NCBI RefSeq assembly: GCF_900142645.1
Contig: NZ_FRBP01000006.1
Location: 248,001 to 312,000, forward strand
Length of the DNA: 64,000 nt
Direction of reading: 5' to 3'
Source of the DNA: Eubacterium callanderi
Lineage (GTDB): Bacteria > Bacillota > Clostridia > Eubacteriales > Eubacteriaceae
The notes under the pieces are model-generated. The model did not search any database. It saw nothing but the letters and a program-made list of their open reading frames with translations, and was not told where the DNA came from. The position numbers were made by a program, and so were the translations under genes. Below are positions 1-7,631 of the stretch, in pieces. Numbering within the stretch: position 1 is the first letter of the stretch; each line of letters begins with the position of its first letter.

Positions 1-229
1 TCTGGTAGTCCTTTCTGGGAATCTCCAGTCCCTTTACCCACATATCGCTGACGACATTTTTTACTCCCGGCACATTGGCTGCACTGTGTCCCACATCAAT
101 TAACTGCTGCCAGTCCACGCACTCTCCTGCCAGTGTTACGATCTGTCTTTTGTCGACTGAAACCTTGATTTCAAGCCCAGGATATGCTTCCCTGAGCGCC
201 TTTTCTACTGTGTTTTTTATGCTGTTCAT
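1..229 (-). CDS. BON-domain protein, N-terminal part (runs off left edge)
   Basis: Reading the minus strand from an ATG at 229 gives 76 codons that stay open to the window edge. A GAGAGAAG ribosome site sits just upstream. The start MNSIKNTVEKAL, then 'KVSVDKRQIVTLAGE' and 'VPGVKNVVSDMWV', has the alternating pattern of a BON domain (a small lipid- or partner-binding fold). In Clostridia such a domain is sometimes fused to the front of an FAD-dependent oxidoreductase, but the rest lies outside the window, so the function is inferred only. Its promoter carries repeated TGTCC boxes next to a DeoR-type regulator gene. Confidence 0.65.
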   Translation of the reverse strand, partial: MNSIKNTVEKALREAYPGLEIKVSVDKRQIVTLAGECVDWQQLIDVGHSAANVPGVKNVVSDMWVKGLEIPRKDYQ

Positions 230-256
230 ACTTCTCTCTCCCACGTCAGCCGTTTA

Positions 257-312
257 TGTCCATTTAGGTTTATTTTTAAGGACATATTAGGACATTTTAT
301 CTTTTTTGTCAA
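257..312 (-). promoter_or_regulatory. Promoter of the BON-domain gene with TGTCC operator-like repeats
   Basis: On the minus strand TTGACA (307-312) and TAATAT (284-289) are separated by exactly 17 bp. TGTCC occurs at 290-294 and 280-284, inside the spacer and overlapping the -10, and again inverted at 257-261. The placement suggests repression by the neighbouring DeoR-family protein. That link is inferred. Confidence 0.6.
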
Positions 313-365
313 GGCTTTTTTGGTTTATGTTTCCTTTTTGAACATTTCTTAAGTTTTTTTGCACT

Positions 366-411
366 AAAAAAACCGGTATGGGAAATTTCCGTATTTTCCC
401 ATACCGGTTTT
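366..411 (-). terminator. Terminator after the DeoR-family gene
   Basis: A 17-bp perfect stem (369-385 with 395-411, core CCGGTATGGGAAA) with a 9-nt loop is followed on the minus strand by a run of T. It lies directly after the regulator's stop codon. Confidence 0.85.
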
Positions 412-419
412 ATCATTTG

Positions 420-1184
420 TTATTCAGCAATTATGACGGTCAGCCCCATTTCCTCATAGTGCTTGATCATTTCTTTGTCTGCCTCTGCATCGGTCACCAG
501 GACGTCGCCCGGGCGCAGTGTTGACACATTAATGAAATCTCGTTTAAAAAGCTTGCCAGCGTCCATGAGCGCGACCAGCCTTTTGGAGTGGCTCGCCAGC
601 TGCCGGTATACACCGTACTCGGCAGGGCCGCGGTGGAAAAGGTTTCCCTGTTCATCCACTGTTGTGGCGGATACAAAGGCCAGATCAAAGTAAAAATCCC
701 GCAGTGTGTTTTCTGCAATGGTGCCTGAAGTGCTGAGGGTATGCTTTGTGATTTCTCCGCCCACCATAAAGATACCGATCTCACTGCGGCTGTTGAGCTG
801 GTTGACTACTGTGACAGAATCGGTCACAACATAAAGGCGCTTAGTATTGTCAATATGCTCTGTAAAATGATAGAGTGATGAACCGGCGCCGATAAAAATC
901 TTCTGGCCATGCTCAATCAGTCCTGTGGCCTTGAGCCCCATTCGTTTCTTTTTGTCTGCCTCGATGTTCAGACGAAGCTCCAGAGGCTTTTCTCTGAGGA
1001 TATCCTCCTTGACAAGCTGTGCCCCGCCATGGGTTCTCAAAAGCTCTCCCTCGGATTCCAGAAGCTCCAGATCACGGCGGATGGTCTTCGTGGTTACCTG
1101 AAAAATTTCACTGAGCTGGGAAACGCTAACGGTCCCCTGCTGTTGCAATAGCTGAATAATTTGTTCTAATCGTGGATTTTTCAA
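420..1184 (-). CDS. DeoR/GlpR-family transcriptional regulator
   Basis: A 254-residue protein, the usual size of the family. Residues about 1-55 form the DeoR winged helix-turn-helix ('VSVSQLSEIFQVTTKTIRRD'). Residues about 75-235 form the sugar-phosphate-sensing DeoRC domain (GAGSSLYHFTEHI, later LVALMDAGKLFKRDF). The start is a TTG at 1182-1184, chosen because GGAGGG lies at the right distance and no in-frame ATG fits. It likely represses a carbohydrate or glycerol gene. The TGTCC-decorated promoter of the next gene downstream on the same strand is the obvious candidate target. Confidence 0.9.
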   Translation of the reverse strand: MKNPRLEQIIQLLQQQGTVSVSQLSEIFQVTTKTIRRDLELLESEGELLRTHGGAQLVKEDILREKPLELRLNIEADKKKRMGLKATGLIEHGQKIFIGAGSSLYHFTEHIDNTKRLYVVTDSVTVVNQLNSRSEIGIFMVGGEITKHTLSTSGTIAENTLRDFYFDLAFVSATTVDEQGNLFHRGPAEYGVYRQLASHSKRLVALMDAGKLFKRDFINVSTLRPGDVLVTDAEADKEMIKHYEEMGLTVIIAE

Positions 1185-1207
1185 CGTTCTCCCTCCTCTA
1201 TTGGTTA

Positions 1208-1236
1208 AGCATAGCCTAAGTTATTTTAAAAGTCAA
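1208..1236 (-). promoter_or_regulatory. Promoter of the DeoR-family gene
   Basis: Minus-strand TTGACT (1231-1236), 17-bp spacer, TATGCT (1208-1213), about 24 bp before the TTG start. Confidence 0.6.
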
Positions 1237-1247
1237 GGGGCGCAGAC

Positions 1248-1280
1248 GATGAAGGTACGTCGTTTCGACGTACCTTCATC
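1248..1280. repeat. Constant-core palindromic hairpin, copy 1
   Basis: A perfect 15-bp stem (1248-1262 with 1266-1280) closes a TTT loop. The inner GGTACGTCG / CGACGTACC core is shared with copies at 12263 and 16944; the outer arm (GATGAA) is not. It starts 8 bp after the CDF gene's stop and just before the DeoR-family promoter. No T run follows on either strand, so it is not a typical intrinsic terminator here. Confidence 0.8.
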
Positions 1281-1287
1281 GATGGAT

Positions 1288-2226
1288 TTACTGTTCCTCT
1301 GTTTTTTCCTCCACGATCGGGTCAATATGGATAGTGACATCACAGTGGCACTGGCTTTTAAGCTCGTCCTCAATACTGGTAATAATCTCGTGGGCGGTGA
1401 CCATGTCCAGCTGACTGGACATTTCCACATGCAGGGAGACATCGGCGTGTGCCGGGCCATAGTCGTGAATGAGCAGCTCATGCATTCCCTTTATCTCTGG
1501 ATGGGACATGACGATGCGGTGAATTTTCTCCACAAAGCCCTCATCGGGAGGAGCGCCAATCAGGGGCTGAACCGAGTCCTTTGCAGATTTAATACCTGTT
1601 ATCAGGATAAAGGCCGCCACAATTACACCCATATAGCCGTCCAGATCATAGCCTGTAAAATAATTGATGGCCATACCGATCAGTACCACCAGCGTGGCCA
1701 GGCTGTCGCTGATACTGTCCAGGGCTGTGGCCTCCATGGCTGAGGAATTGATCCTCCGGCCCAGCTTCCGGTTAAACAAAAACATCCAGAGCTTCACTAA
1801 AATCGAAGCGATCAAAATGACAAAAACCACAAGGCTTACCGAGGTCTCCGCCGGGTTTAAAATCCGTTCTGCGGACGATTTAAGCAGCTCAACCCCCATA
1901 AGAATAATGGCAACGGATATAAACAGCGCGCTGAGGTACTCGATGCGTCCATGGCCGTAGGGGTGCCCGTGGTCAGCAGGTTTTCCCGCCATTTTAAAGC
2001 CCAGCAGCGTGATGATGGAGGAGCCGGCATCCGACAGGTTGTTGACCGCATCGGCCACAATAGAGATGGCGCCTGTCACAAAGCCCAGCAAAAGCTTTCC
2101 TAAAAACAGCAGCAGATTGCAGGCAATGCCTACACCGCCGCTTAATACACCGTAGGCCTGTCGGACCTCCGGGTCTCCGGTTTTATCGCCCTCTTTAATA
2201 AACAGGCGTACCAGTAAACGGGTCAT
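1288..2226 (-). CDS. Cation diffusion facilitator (CDF) metal efflux protein
   Basis: A 312-residue membrane protein of the CDF family, which exports divalent metals in exchange for protons. The transmembrane metal site appears as ADAVNNLSDAGSS around residue 65 and 'TALDSISDSLAT' around residue 170. The second site carries DxxxD rather than the HxxxD usual in zinc transporters, hinting at Mn or Fe. The C-terminal cytoplasmic domain (about 215-305) has HDYGPAHADVSLHVE, a metal-sensing ferredoxin-like fold. AAGGAAG precedes the ATG. Substrate choice is inference. Confidence 0.9.
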   Translation of the reverse strand: MTRLLVRLFIKEGDKTGDPEVRQAYGVLSGGVGIACNLLLFLGKLLLGFVTGAISIVADAVNNLSDAGSSIITLLGFKMAGKPADHGHPYGHGRIEYLSALFISVAIILMGVELLKSSAERILNPAETSVSLVVFVILIASILVKLWMFLFNRKLGRRINSSAMEATALDSISDSLATLVVLIGMAINYFTGYDLDGYMGVIVAAFILITGIKSAKDSVQPLIGAPPDEGFVEKIHRIVMSHPEIKGMHELLIHDYGPAHADVSLHVEMSSQLDMVTAHEIITSIEDELKSQCHCDVTIHIDPIVEEKTEEQ

Positions 2227-2247
2227 TAATTACTTCCTTTCTCAGTT

Positions 2248-2279
2248 AAAAAAGAGCTGCCGCACTCTGTGCAGCAGCT
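2248..2279 (-). terminator. Terminator after ridA
   Basis: AGCTGC...GCAGCT stem (2255-2279) followed on the minus strand by TTTTTT, between the ridA stop and the CDF gene start. Confidence 0.75.
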
Positions 2280-2288
2280 TTCCATTCA

Positions 2289-2663
2289 TTATTTCACCGC
2301 AATAAATTCAATCTCGACCTTGGCATCCTTGGGTATTCTGGCTGCCTGCACACAGGAACGGGCCGGCTGGTTTTCTGTAAAATACTCGCCGTAAATGTCG
2401 TTCAGCACAGTAAAATTGGCAAGATCATCGACAAAAATTGTGGTTTTAACCACATCAGAATAGTCATATCCTGCTTCTTTTAACACTGCGCCCATGTTGA
2501 GCATCACCTGTTTCGCCTGGGCCTCAAAGGCTTCCGGCATTTCGCCTGTGGCCGGATCAATCCCCAGCTGCCCGGAGGCGTACAGAGTGCCGTCTACTAC
2601 CAGCGCTTGAGAATATGGGCCAAGGGCCGCAGGGGCTTTATCTGTTGCTACTTTTGTTTTCAT
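2289..2663 (-). CDS. ridA: RidA-family enamine/imine deaminase
   Basis: RidA hydrolyses reactive 2-aminoacrylate and related enamines released by PLP enzymes. From ATG 2663 the protein has 124 residues, close to the family's usual length; GGAGAG lies 7 bp upstream, so the eight residues before it are unlikely to be translated. Signature features are the APAALGPYSQA start, ASGQLGIDPATG, and the C-terminal ARSCVQAARIPKDAKVEIE with the active-site arginine. Its start overlaps the end of the PsiE-like gene by 26 bp, so the two are probably translated in a coupled way. Confidence 0.93.
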   Translation of the reverse strand: MKTKVATDKAPAALGPYSQALVVDGTLYASGQLGIDPATGEMPEAFEAQAKQVMLNMGAVLKEAGYDYSDVVKTTIFVDDLANFTVLNDIYGEYFTENQPARSCVQAARIPKDAKVEIEFIAVK

Positions 2664-3189
2664 GATTGTTCTCTCCTTTGTCGTCACTTAAAATGTTTTC
2701 CGCGCTTTCAGAAACAGCTAAAATGCTGTCATCTGCTGGTGCTTCGTGCTTTTTAAAGCGATGCTTAAACCACATCAGTCCACCCTGGGACATACCTTCT
2801 CCGCCCTCTCCGTCATCAAAGGTTGAGACGAACAGGAAACGCCGGATGGCAAACAGGATGGCGATGGATATAATACTCATCAAATTTTCGAAGGGCGTGG
2901 TGTGCTCAACGATCAGCTCCCTGGCAATGGCAAACAGCAAAACCTCTATGACCGACGCGGTGGAGTGCTTGATCAGCATTTTAAGAAACTCAATGCCGAT
3001 GAGCGTGTTAAAGGCATAACCCAAAAACACCCGGAAGGCCTGCGAATCGCCGTAATTTCCTATAAACTGCCAAAGATCGGGAATCAGAGCAAGGGCTGAA
3101 ATAATAATGGCAATGGCGATGAGGATGGCGATAAAAATCTCCAGTACCCGCACAAAGCCCAAAAGCTTATTTTGAATTTTATGTTGCAT
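2638..3189 (-). CDS. PsiE-family (phosphate-starvation-inducible type) membrane protein
   Basis: A 183-residue protein with four predicted membrane segments at about 12-37, 48-70, 80-95 and 100-118. The arrangement LGYAFNTLIGIEFLKML and the paired IAIAIIISAL segment match the PsiE family. The tail after residue 120 is hydrophilic, glycine- and acid-rich, and ends in KGENNHENKSSNR. E. coli PsiE is induced by phosphate starvation, but its biochemical role is unknown. AGGAGGAGAC precedes the ATG. No Pho box was seen directly upstream. Confidence 0.75.
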   Translation of the reverse strand: MQHKIQNKLLGFVRVLEIFIAILIAIAIIISALALIPDLWQFIGNYGDSQAFRVFLGYAFNTLIGIEFLKMLIKHSTASVIEVLLFAIARELIVEHTTPFENLMSIISIAILFAIRRFLFVSTFDDGEGGEGMSQGGLMWFKHRFKKHEAPADDSILAVSESAENILSDDKGENNHENKSSNR

Positions 3190-3242
3190 TGTCTCCTCCT
3201 GTTTATGGTTCCCACTGCATTATACCATAATCAGTCCCTGTC

Positions 3243-5063
3243 TTAAAGCATATCTCCATTATTTTCATCCAGCAGGGCGCTTTCTTTCTTTTTGCGCCGC
3301 AGATGATACACATCATAGCCCATGAGCAGCAGCAGGGCGCCGCCCATCACACCGGCAAATACCATAAACAGCTGGCGCATAAACAGCACCGTCTCCCACT
3401 TCATGGGACTGCCGTAGATAAACGGAAAAGCACAGATAAATGAAAAGACCGTAAAGGCCATAAACAGCCCGATATATGCTTTTTTCCAGGGCTTTGCCTG
3501 GGGCGTACAGCCCATGTACTTAAACAGATAGGCCACCCCCAGCATCAGGAAAGGAATCATCGGGAAATAGTGATATAAAAAGGTATCCCGCGTGATAAAA
3601 AGCCAGGGAATCATCTGGGAAAAGTAACCAACACCGATGACGATACCGGCAGAATGGCGTTTCCATATCCCGTGGACCAACGCAAAGGCTGTGCCGAAAA
3701 GGCCAATTCCCCAGACCATCGGGTTGCCAGTCGCGTAAAGATAAATGGTTTCCGGCGCCTTCTGATAATAGTAAAACACTGGTTTTAAAGCCAGAAGCCA
3801 GGTATACCATTTGGAGGAATAGGGATGGTGGTAATGGGTCGAAGCCCCGGTGTGGTAGCCGAACATCTGCTGCTGATGGCCGAAAAACACCTCGAAAAAC
3901 CCCTTATCGGGTATGGTGCCCGCATAAGGAATATAGGACAGGGTGTAAATGGTCACCGGAACGACGATAAAAGCCAGGCAGCAGAAAAAGGACTCGCCGA
4001 GTCTTTGCCGCCGGACCCCTTTATCGCCCTTTACCATATCCCGGATGAGCCAGTAAAAATACAGAACTGCCAGTCCAAGGGCCGCGTAACAGCCTGACCA
4101 CTTGGTGCCAATGGCAAGGCCGGTAAAAATCCCACTGAGCAGCAAAAACACATACCGGGCTGGCCTTGATGTACTGATGTGAAAAAAGTATAGGAAGGCA
4201 TACATAGCCAGGATAAAAAAGACAAGAAAGGCGTCCAGGGTTCCGATCCGTGTCTGTGTATAATGCAAAAAATCGAAAGCCAGCAGCAATGTGGCAATAC
4301 CGGACCACAGCGGTGATTTGAAAAGTGCCTTGCCGAAGAAATAGATCAGCGGCAGCATGGCGATACCAAAAAGCACCTGCATAAAGCGGAATCCAAAGGG
4401 CGTTCTGCCAAAAAGATCCATTCCCAGGCCAATGATCAGCCGGCCCACCGGAGGATGATCCATCTCGGCCACACTCAGGCCATCCTGCATTTCCAGCGCT
4501 GAGGCGGGAAAATAGCTCTCGTCAAAGTAAGCGCTGTTCAGCCGGTCTGAGGTGGTCCGCACTGTCTCCGGCTCATCCAGAAGCCTCGCGGAACCTTCGT
4601 TAAGGGGCGTTGCTGCCAGCCTGTTCCCGTTTTTGTCAAAGAATGCCACCTCGCTTAATACCAGACGGTTGGCAGTATCCAGCTTTTTAACTTTGATGTA
4701 CCGGGTATTCTCATCCGTGTTCAGCGGGTAGTGGTACCAGATCATGGCCGCTGTATAGTCGGTGTCGTCGTCCCGGGTATCAAAGGCCTGTTTCCAGTTC
4801 ACGCCATCATCTGAGCATAATATCTGTATGCCCACATATTTTGAGGAATCATTAACCGTTGGATACAACGCGATGGACGCCGGCTGTTTCTGAAGCTCAA
4901 ACTCTGCGGCGGGTGTCCCCTCCTCCATATCATAATAGGTCTGGGGCTCAACTCTTGAGCCCAGATTCCAGTAGCCTACAACGCTGTAAATCAGGATTAC
5001 TGCCACCAGAAAAATGATTTCCTTTTTACTGAGATGATAAAACTTTTCTGTCATTCTGATCAT
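3243..5063 (-). CDS. Dolichyl-phosphate-mannose-protein mannosyltransferase-like (PMT/GT39) membrane glycosyltransferase
   Basis: A 606-residue GT-C-fold protein. After one N-terminal membrane segment (about 15-30) there is a 170-residue extracellular region like a discoidin or F5/8 domain (HYPLNTDENTRYIKVKKL). The PMT core then follows with EMDHPPVGR near residue 210 and about ten further membrane segments. PMT enzymes move mannose from a lipid carrier to protein or glycan on the outer face of the membrane. It overlaps the upstream GT-C gene by 38 bp, implying joint translation. ATG 5054 is an alternative start. Confidence 0.85.
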   Translation of the reverse strand: MIRMTEKFYHLSKKEIIFLVAVILIYSVVGYWNLGSRVEPQTYYDMEEGTPAAEFELQKQPASIALYPTVNDSSKYVGIQILCSDDGVNWKQAFDTRDDDTDYTAAMIWYHYPLNTDENTRYIKVKKLDTANRLVLSEVAFFDKNGNRLAATPLNEGSARLLDEPETVRTTSDRLNSAYFDESYFPASALEMQDGLSVAEMDHPPVGRLIIGLGMDLFGRTPFGFRFMQVLFGIAMLPLIYFFGKALFKSPLWSGIATLLLAFDFLHYTQTRIGTLDAFLVFFILAMYAFLYFFHISTSRPARYVFLLLSGIFTGLAIGTKWSGCYAALGLAVLYFYWLIRDMVKGDKGVRRQRLGESFFCCLAFIVVPVTIYTLSYIPYAGTIPDKGFFEVFFGHQQQMFGYHTGASTHYHHPYSSKWYTWLLALKPVFYYYQKAPETIYLYATGNPMVWGIGLFGTAFALVHGIWKRHSAGIVIGVGYFSQMIPWLFITRDTFLYHYFPMIPFLMLGVAYLFKYMGCTPQAKPWKKAYIGLFMAFTVFSFICAFPFIYGSPMKWETVLFMRQLFMVFAGVMGGALLLLMGYDVYHLRRKKKESALLDENNGDML

Positions 5064-6660
5064 TTTCCTTTCTTCTATTTTTAAAGAGCAGGGCTATCCC
5101 CACAATGACGCCCATGAGACTGATGGTCTCACTGACACGCCGGAGAGGCGTTCCCTTGTATTGGACAATTAACATACCGGTTTCATTAACTGCTACTTCT
5201 GCCATGCCATTTACGTTTCGGTAAACCTCGACGCGATTGCCATTAAGCATGGCTTCATACCCACTATAATAAATGAGCGGCAGTTCATTTGAACCGTTTC
5301 GTTCTAATTCTATTTTATACAAACTATAATTAGTGCGTTTTGCAGTGCTTTGATGGTTTTTTTGTGATTCCTGGATGTGTGATAAAGTGACATCCTCCGG
5401 TAAATACTCACATCCTGCGGCAAAGGTGGGGTATGTATTGACAACCATCTGCGCATAATTTTTATAAGTATACGCAACATTTGCAAAATATGCTATGACC
5501 ATAATTCCAGCTGCGATGGCCGCGATGATCACCTGGTTTTCCCTTTTTTCTGTCATGCTCTCAATAATCCTGCCAGAAGCAAAGCACCAGAATACTGAGA
5601 TAAACAGATAGAACCGCCATGGAAACTGAAGGGTTGACAGTACATTCTCAAACAAATGCCAGGGAAAATATACCGACGCGCAGAACAGCAGAAGCAGGCC
5701 AGACAGCGAAAGAATCTGTATCAGCCTGTCACTTCTGTTAAAAAACAGACCCGCTATTATCAGCAGTGTCAGCGCCAGACCAATCCCCGCCGGCGGTACA
5801 TATTTTTCGCCGATACTTTGAGGTATTGCCAGAATTAAATTTTTAAAAGGCACGGCCCAGTCCGAAATACTCCCGAGCAGTCCGGTGTCGCCCCAAACAG
5901 GATTAACCATCAGCTGTTCCAGCATGGGCAGCAGAAAAAACAAAGTCAGGACAATGCTCCAAAGCGCTGCTTTCCCAAGTGCCGCCAGCCTTTCCCGCTC
6001 GCGGGCCAGCCTTGGTATATTGAACAGCAGAAAGACAGCGGCGAATCCCCCCATCAGCACGGCGGTCAGGACATGTGAAAGCACCAGACCGCTAAAGCCG
6101 CTGAACAGCAAGGGCCACTTCTCCTTCTCGCCGTAAACCACCTGCCAGAAGCCTGCCACAATAAGCGGCAGAAAGACAAAGGCCAGAAGCTCCCCCACCG
6201 ACGACCGCTGATAAAGGTCAGTGGTGTGAAAGGAGCATAGGAGGTAAAGCACAGTGGAAGCCGAGGCCGCAAAATCAGACCGCCATACCGATTTGACCGA
6301 AAGGTACATGGTGCAGGCCATAGCGCCTGTGAGCAAAATCAGAAAAGCCTTGTAGGCCGTGATGGCCGGCATGCCCAAAAGCGACAGTACTGCCGGAATA
6401 TACAAAAAGAAATCCGGATAAAAAAGCCCGTTGCCATAGCCGTAGCCATTAAAGTAATCGGCATAGACTCCTGGTAAAAAAATGCCATTTTTAAGACCTT
6501 CTGCGATCGAGACGACCCTGGAAAGATGGAAGCTTGCATCATTTCCAAAGGGGATGCCATCCTTAAGAAGCAAGGGCAGCACCACTGCCAAAGCTGCCAG
6601 AAAAGGGATACCCCACCAAAGAATTTGTTTATTTTTTATAAAGAATTTTTTAGATTCCAT
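5026..6660 (-). CDS. Polytopic GT-C/YfhO-type membrane protein, putative glycosyltransferase
   Basis: A 544-residue protein with about 12 membrane segments. The first extracellular loop has 'FGNDASFHLSRVVSIAEGL', the acidic-loop pattern of GT-C enzymes using lipid-phosphate sugars. These proteins are often labelled '6-pyruvoyl-tetrahydropterin synthase-related', a name with no functional basis here. A C-terminal periplasmic-type domain (about 410-500) contains PLIYYSGYEAMLNGNRVEVYRN, as in YfhO-like proteins. It is upstream of and overlapping the PMT-like gene, so both probably act on one cell-surface polymer. The substrate is unknown. Confidence 0.8.
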   Translation of the reverse strand: MESKKFFIKNKQILWWGIPFLAALAVVLPLLLKDGIPFGNDASFHLSRVVSIAEGLKNGIFLPGVYADYFNGYGYGNGLFYPDFFLYIPAVLSLLGMPAITAYKAFLILLTGAMACTMYLSVKSVWRSDFAASASTVLYLLCSFHTTDLYQRSSVGELLAFVFLPLIVAGFWQVVYGEKEKWPLLFSGFSGLVLSHVLTAVLMGGFAAVFLLFNIPRLARERERLAALGKAALWSIVLTLFFLLPMLEQLMVNPVWGDTGLLGSISDWAVPFKNLILAIPQSIGEKYVPPAGIGLALTLLIIAGLFFNRSDRLIQILSLSGLLLLFCASVYFPWHLFENVLSTLQFPWRFYLFISVFWCFASGRIIESMTEKRENQVIIAAIAAGIMVIAYFANVAYTYKNYAQMVVNTYPTFAAGCEYLPEDVTLSHIQESQKNHQSTAKRTNYSLYKIELERNGSNELPLIYYSGYEAMLNGNRVEVYRNVNGMAEVAVNETGMLIVQYKGTPLRRVSETISLMGVIVGIALLFKNRRKENDQNDRKVLSSQ

Positions 6661-6740
6661 TCTTTTCTCTCATTCTTTTCTCTCATTATTATACCAATCT
6701 GACTGCGATTTGTAAAACCAATGATTTTGTAAAGCTTCGG

Positions 6741-6799
6741 TTAAATTCCGTTAACTCTTTGTTAAGTCTATTGAATTGTGGGATTTTTAGATTTAAAAT
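6741..6799 (+). promoter_or_regulatory. Pho-box-like repeats and promoter of the phosphonate operon
   Basis: TTAA-initiated repeats begin at 6741, 6751 and 6762 (TTAAAT, TTAACT, TTAAGT), about one helical turn apart as in PhoP/PhoB binding sites. They are followed immediately by TTGAAT (6771-6776), a 17-bp spacer and TAAAAT (6794-6799). This fits control of phosphonate uptake by phosphate starvation. It is weaker than the Pho box in front of pstS. Confidence 0.6.
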
Positions 6800-6875
6800 A
6801 CGCCTAGGCTTTTGAAAGAACACTTTTATCCAATAAGCCATTTGTTTTAACCAAAATGTTAAGGAGTATAACACT

Positions 6876-7631
6876 ATGTTAAGTTTAAGAAATGTAAAGA
6901 AGGCCTATGACGGCACAGAAATCCTGAAAGGCATCACACTCGATATCGGAAAGGGCGAAATTGTTTCCATTCTCGGCCCATCCGGCGGCGGTAAAACCAC
7001 CCTCCTCAACCTGATTCTCGGCATCACCGACATTGATGAGGGACAGCTTTTGTACGATGGTGAGGATATCACCCATGTACCCATGGAACAGCGTGACTTC
7101 AACATTGTTTTTCAGGACTATGCCCTGTTCCCCAACCTGAATGCCTACAATAATATCGTATACGGACTCAAAAACAAGCCGGGTATTTCCACCCAGGAGG
7201 AGGTTGACGAGCTCATCGACCTTCTGGATCTCAGACCGCATCTGGACAAACCCATTGACCAGCTCTCCGGCGGGCAAAAACAACGTGTGGCCCTGGCCCG
7301 TACCCTGGTCATGAAGCCAAAGGTGTTATTACTGGACGAGCCGCTGAGCGCGCTGGACGGGGTTATCAAAGAATCCATCAAGGAGCGGATCAAAACAGTT
7401 GCCAAGGAATTTGATCTGACGACCATTATTGTAACACATGACCCTGAAGAAGCCCTTACCTTATCGGACCGGGTGCTCATTTTAAACGGCGGCAAAATTT
7501 CACAATACGCCGAGCCGCAGGAAATCATCACGAAGCCCGGCAACAGCTTTGTTCAGGAGTTTATTCTCAACCAGCTCATGATCAAGCGAAACAATATCTT
7601 CTCATTGTTCGGAGAATGCTATGCCCAGTAA
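6876..7631 (+). CDS. phnT: 2-aminoethylphosphonate ABC transporter, ATP-binding protein (PhnT-like)
   Basis: A 251-residue ABC ATPase. Walker A is GPSGGGKTT at about 36-44, the signature LSGGQKQR near 130, Walker B VLLLDEP near 152, and the switch histidine in IVTHDPEEA near 188. It lacks the C-terminal TOBE regulatory domain of longer PotA/FbpC relatives. AAGGAG precedes the ATG. It is the first gene of a five-gene operon ending in phnW and phnX, which sets the substrate as 2-aminoethylphosphonate. Its last 11 bp overlap the permease gene. Confidence 0.9.
   Translation: MLSLRNVKKAYDGTEILKGITLDIGKGEIVSILGPSGGGKTTLLNLILGITDIDEGQLLYDGEDITHVPMEQRDFNIVFQDYALFPNLNAYNNIVYGLKNKPGISTQEEVDELIDLLDLRPHLDKPIDQLSGGQKQRVALARTLVMKPKVLLLDEPLSALDGVIKESIKERIKTVAKEFDLTTIIVTHDPEEALTLSDRVLILNGGKISQYAEPQEIITKPGNSFVQEFILNQLMIKRNNIFSLFGECYAQ

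Noticed and set aside
1201-1743. 180-residue plus-strand frame
   Set aside because: Antisense to the CDF gene and passes through hairpin copy 1.
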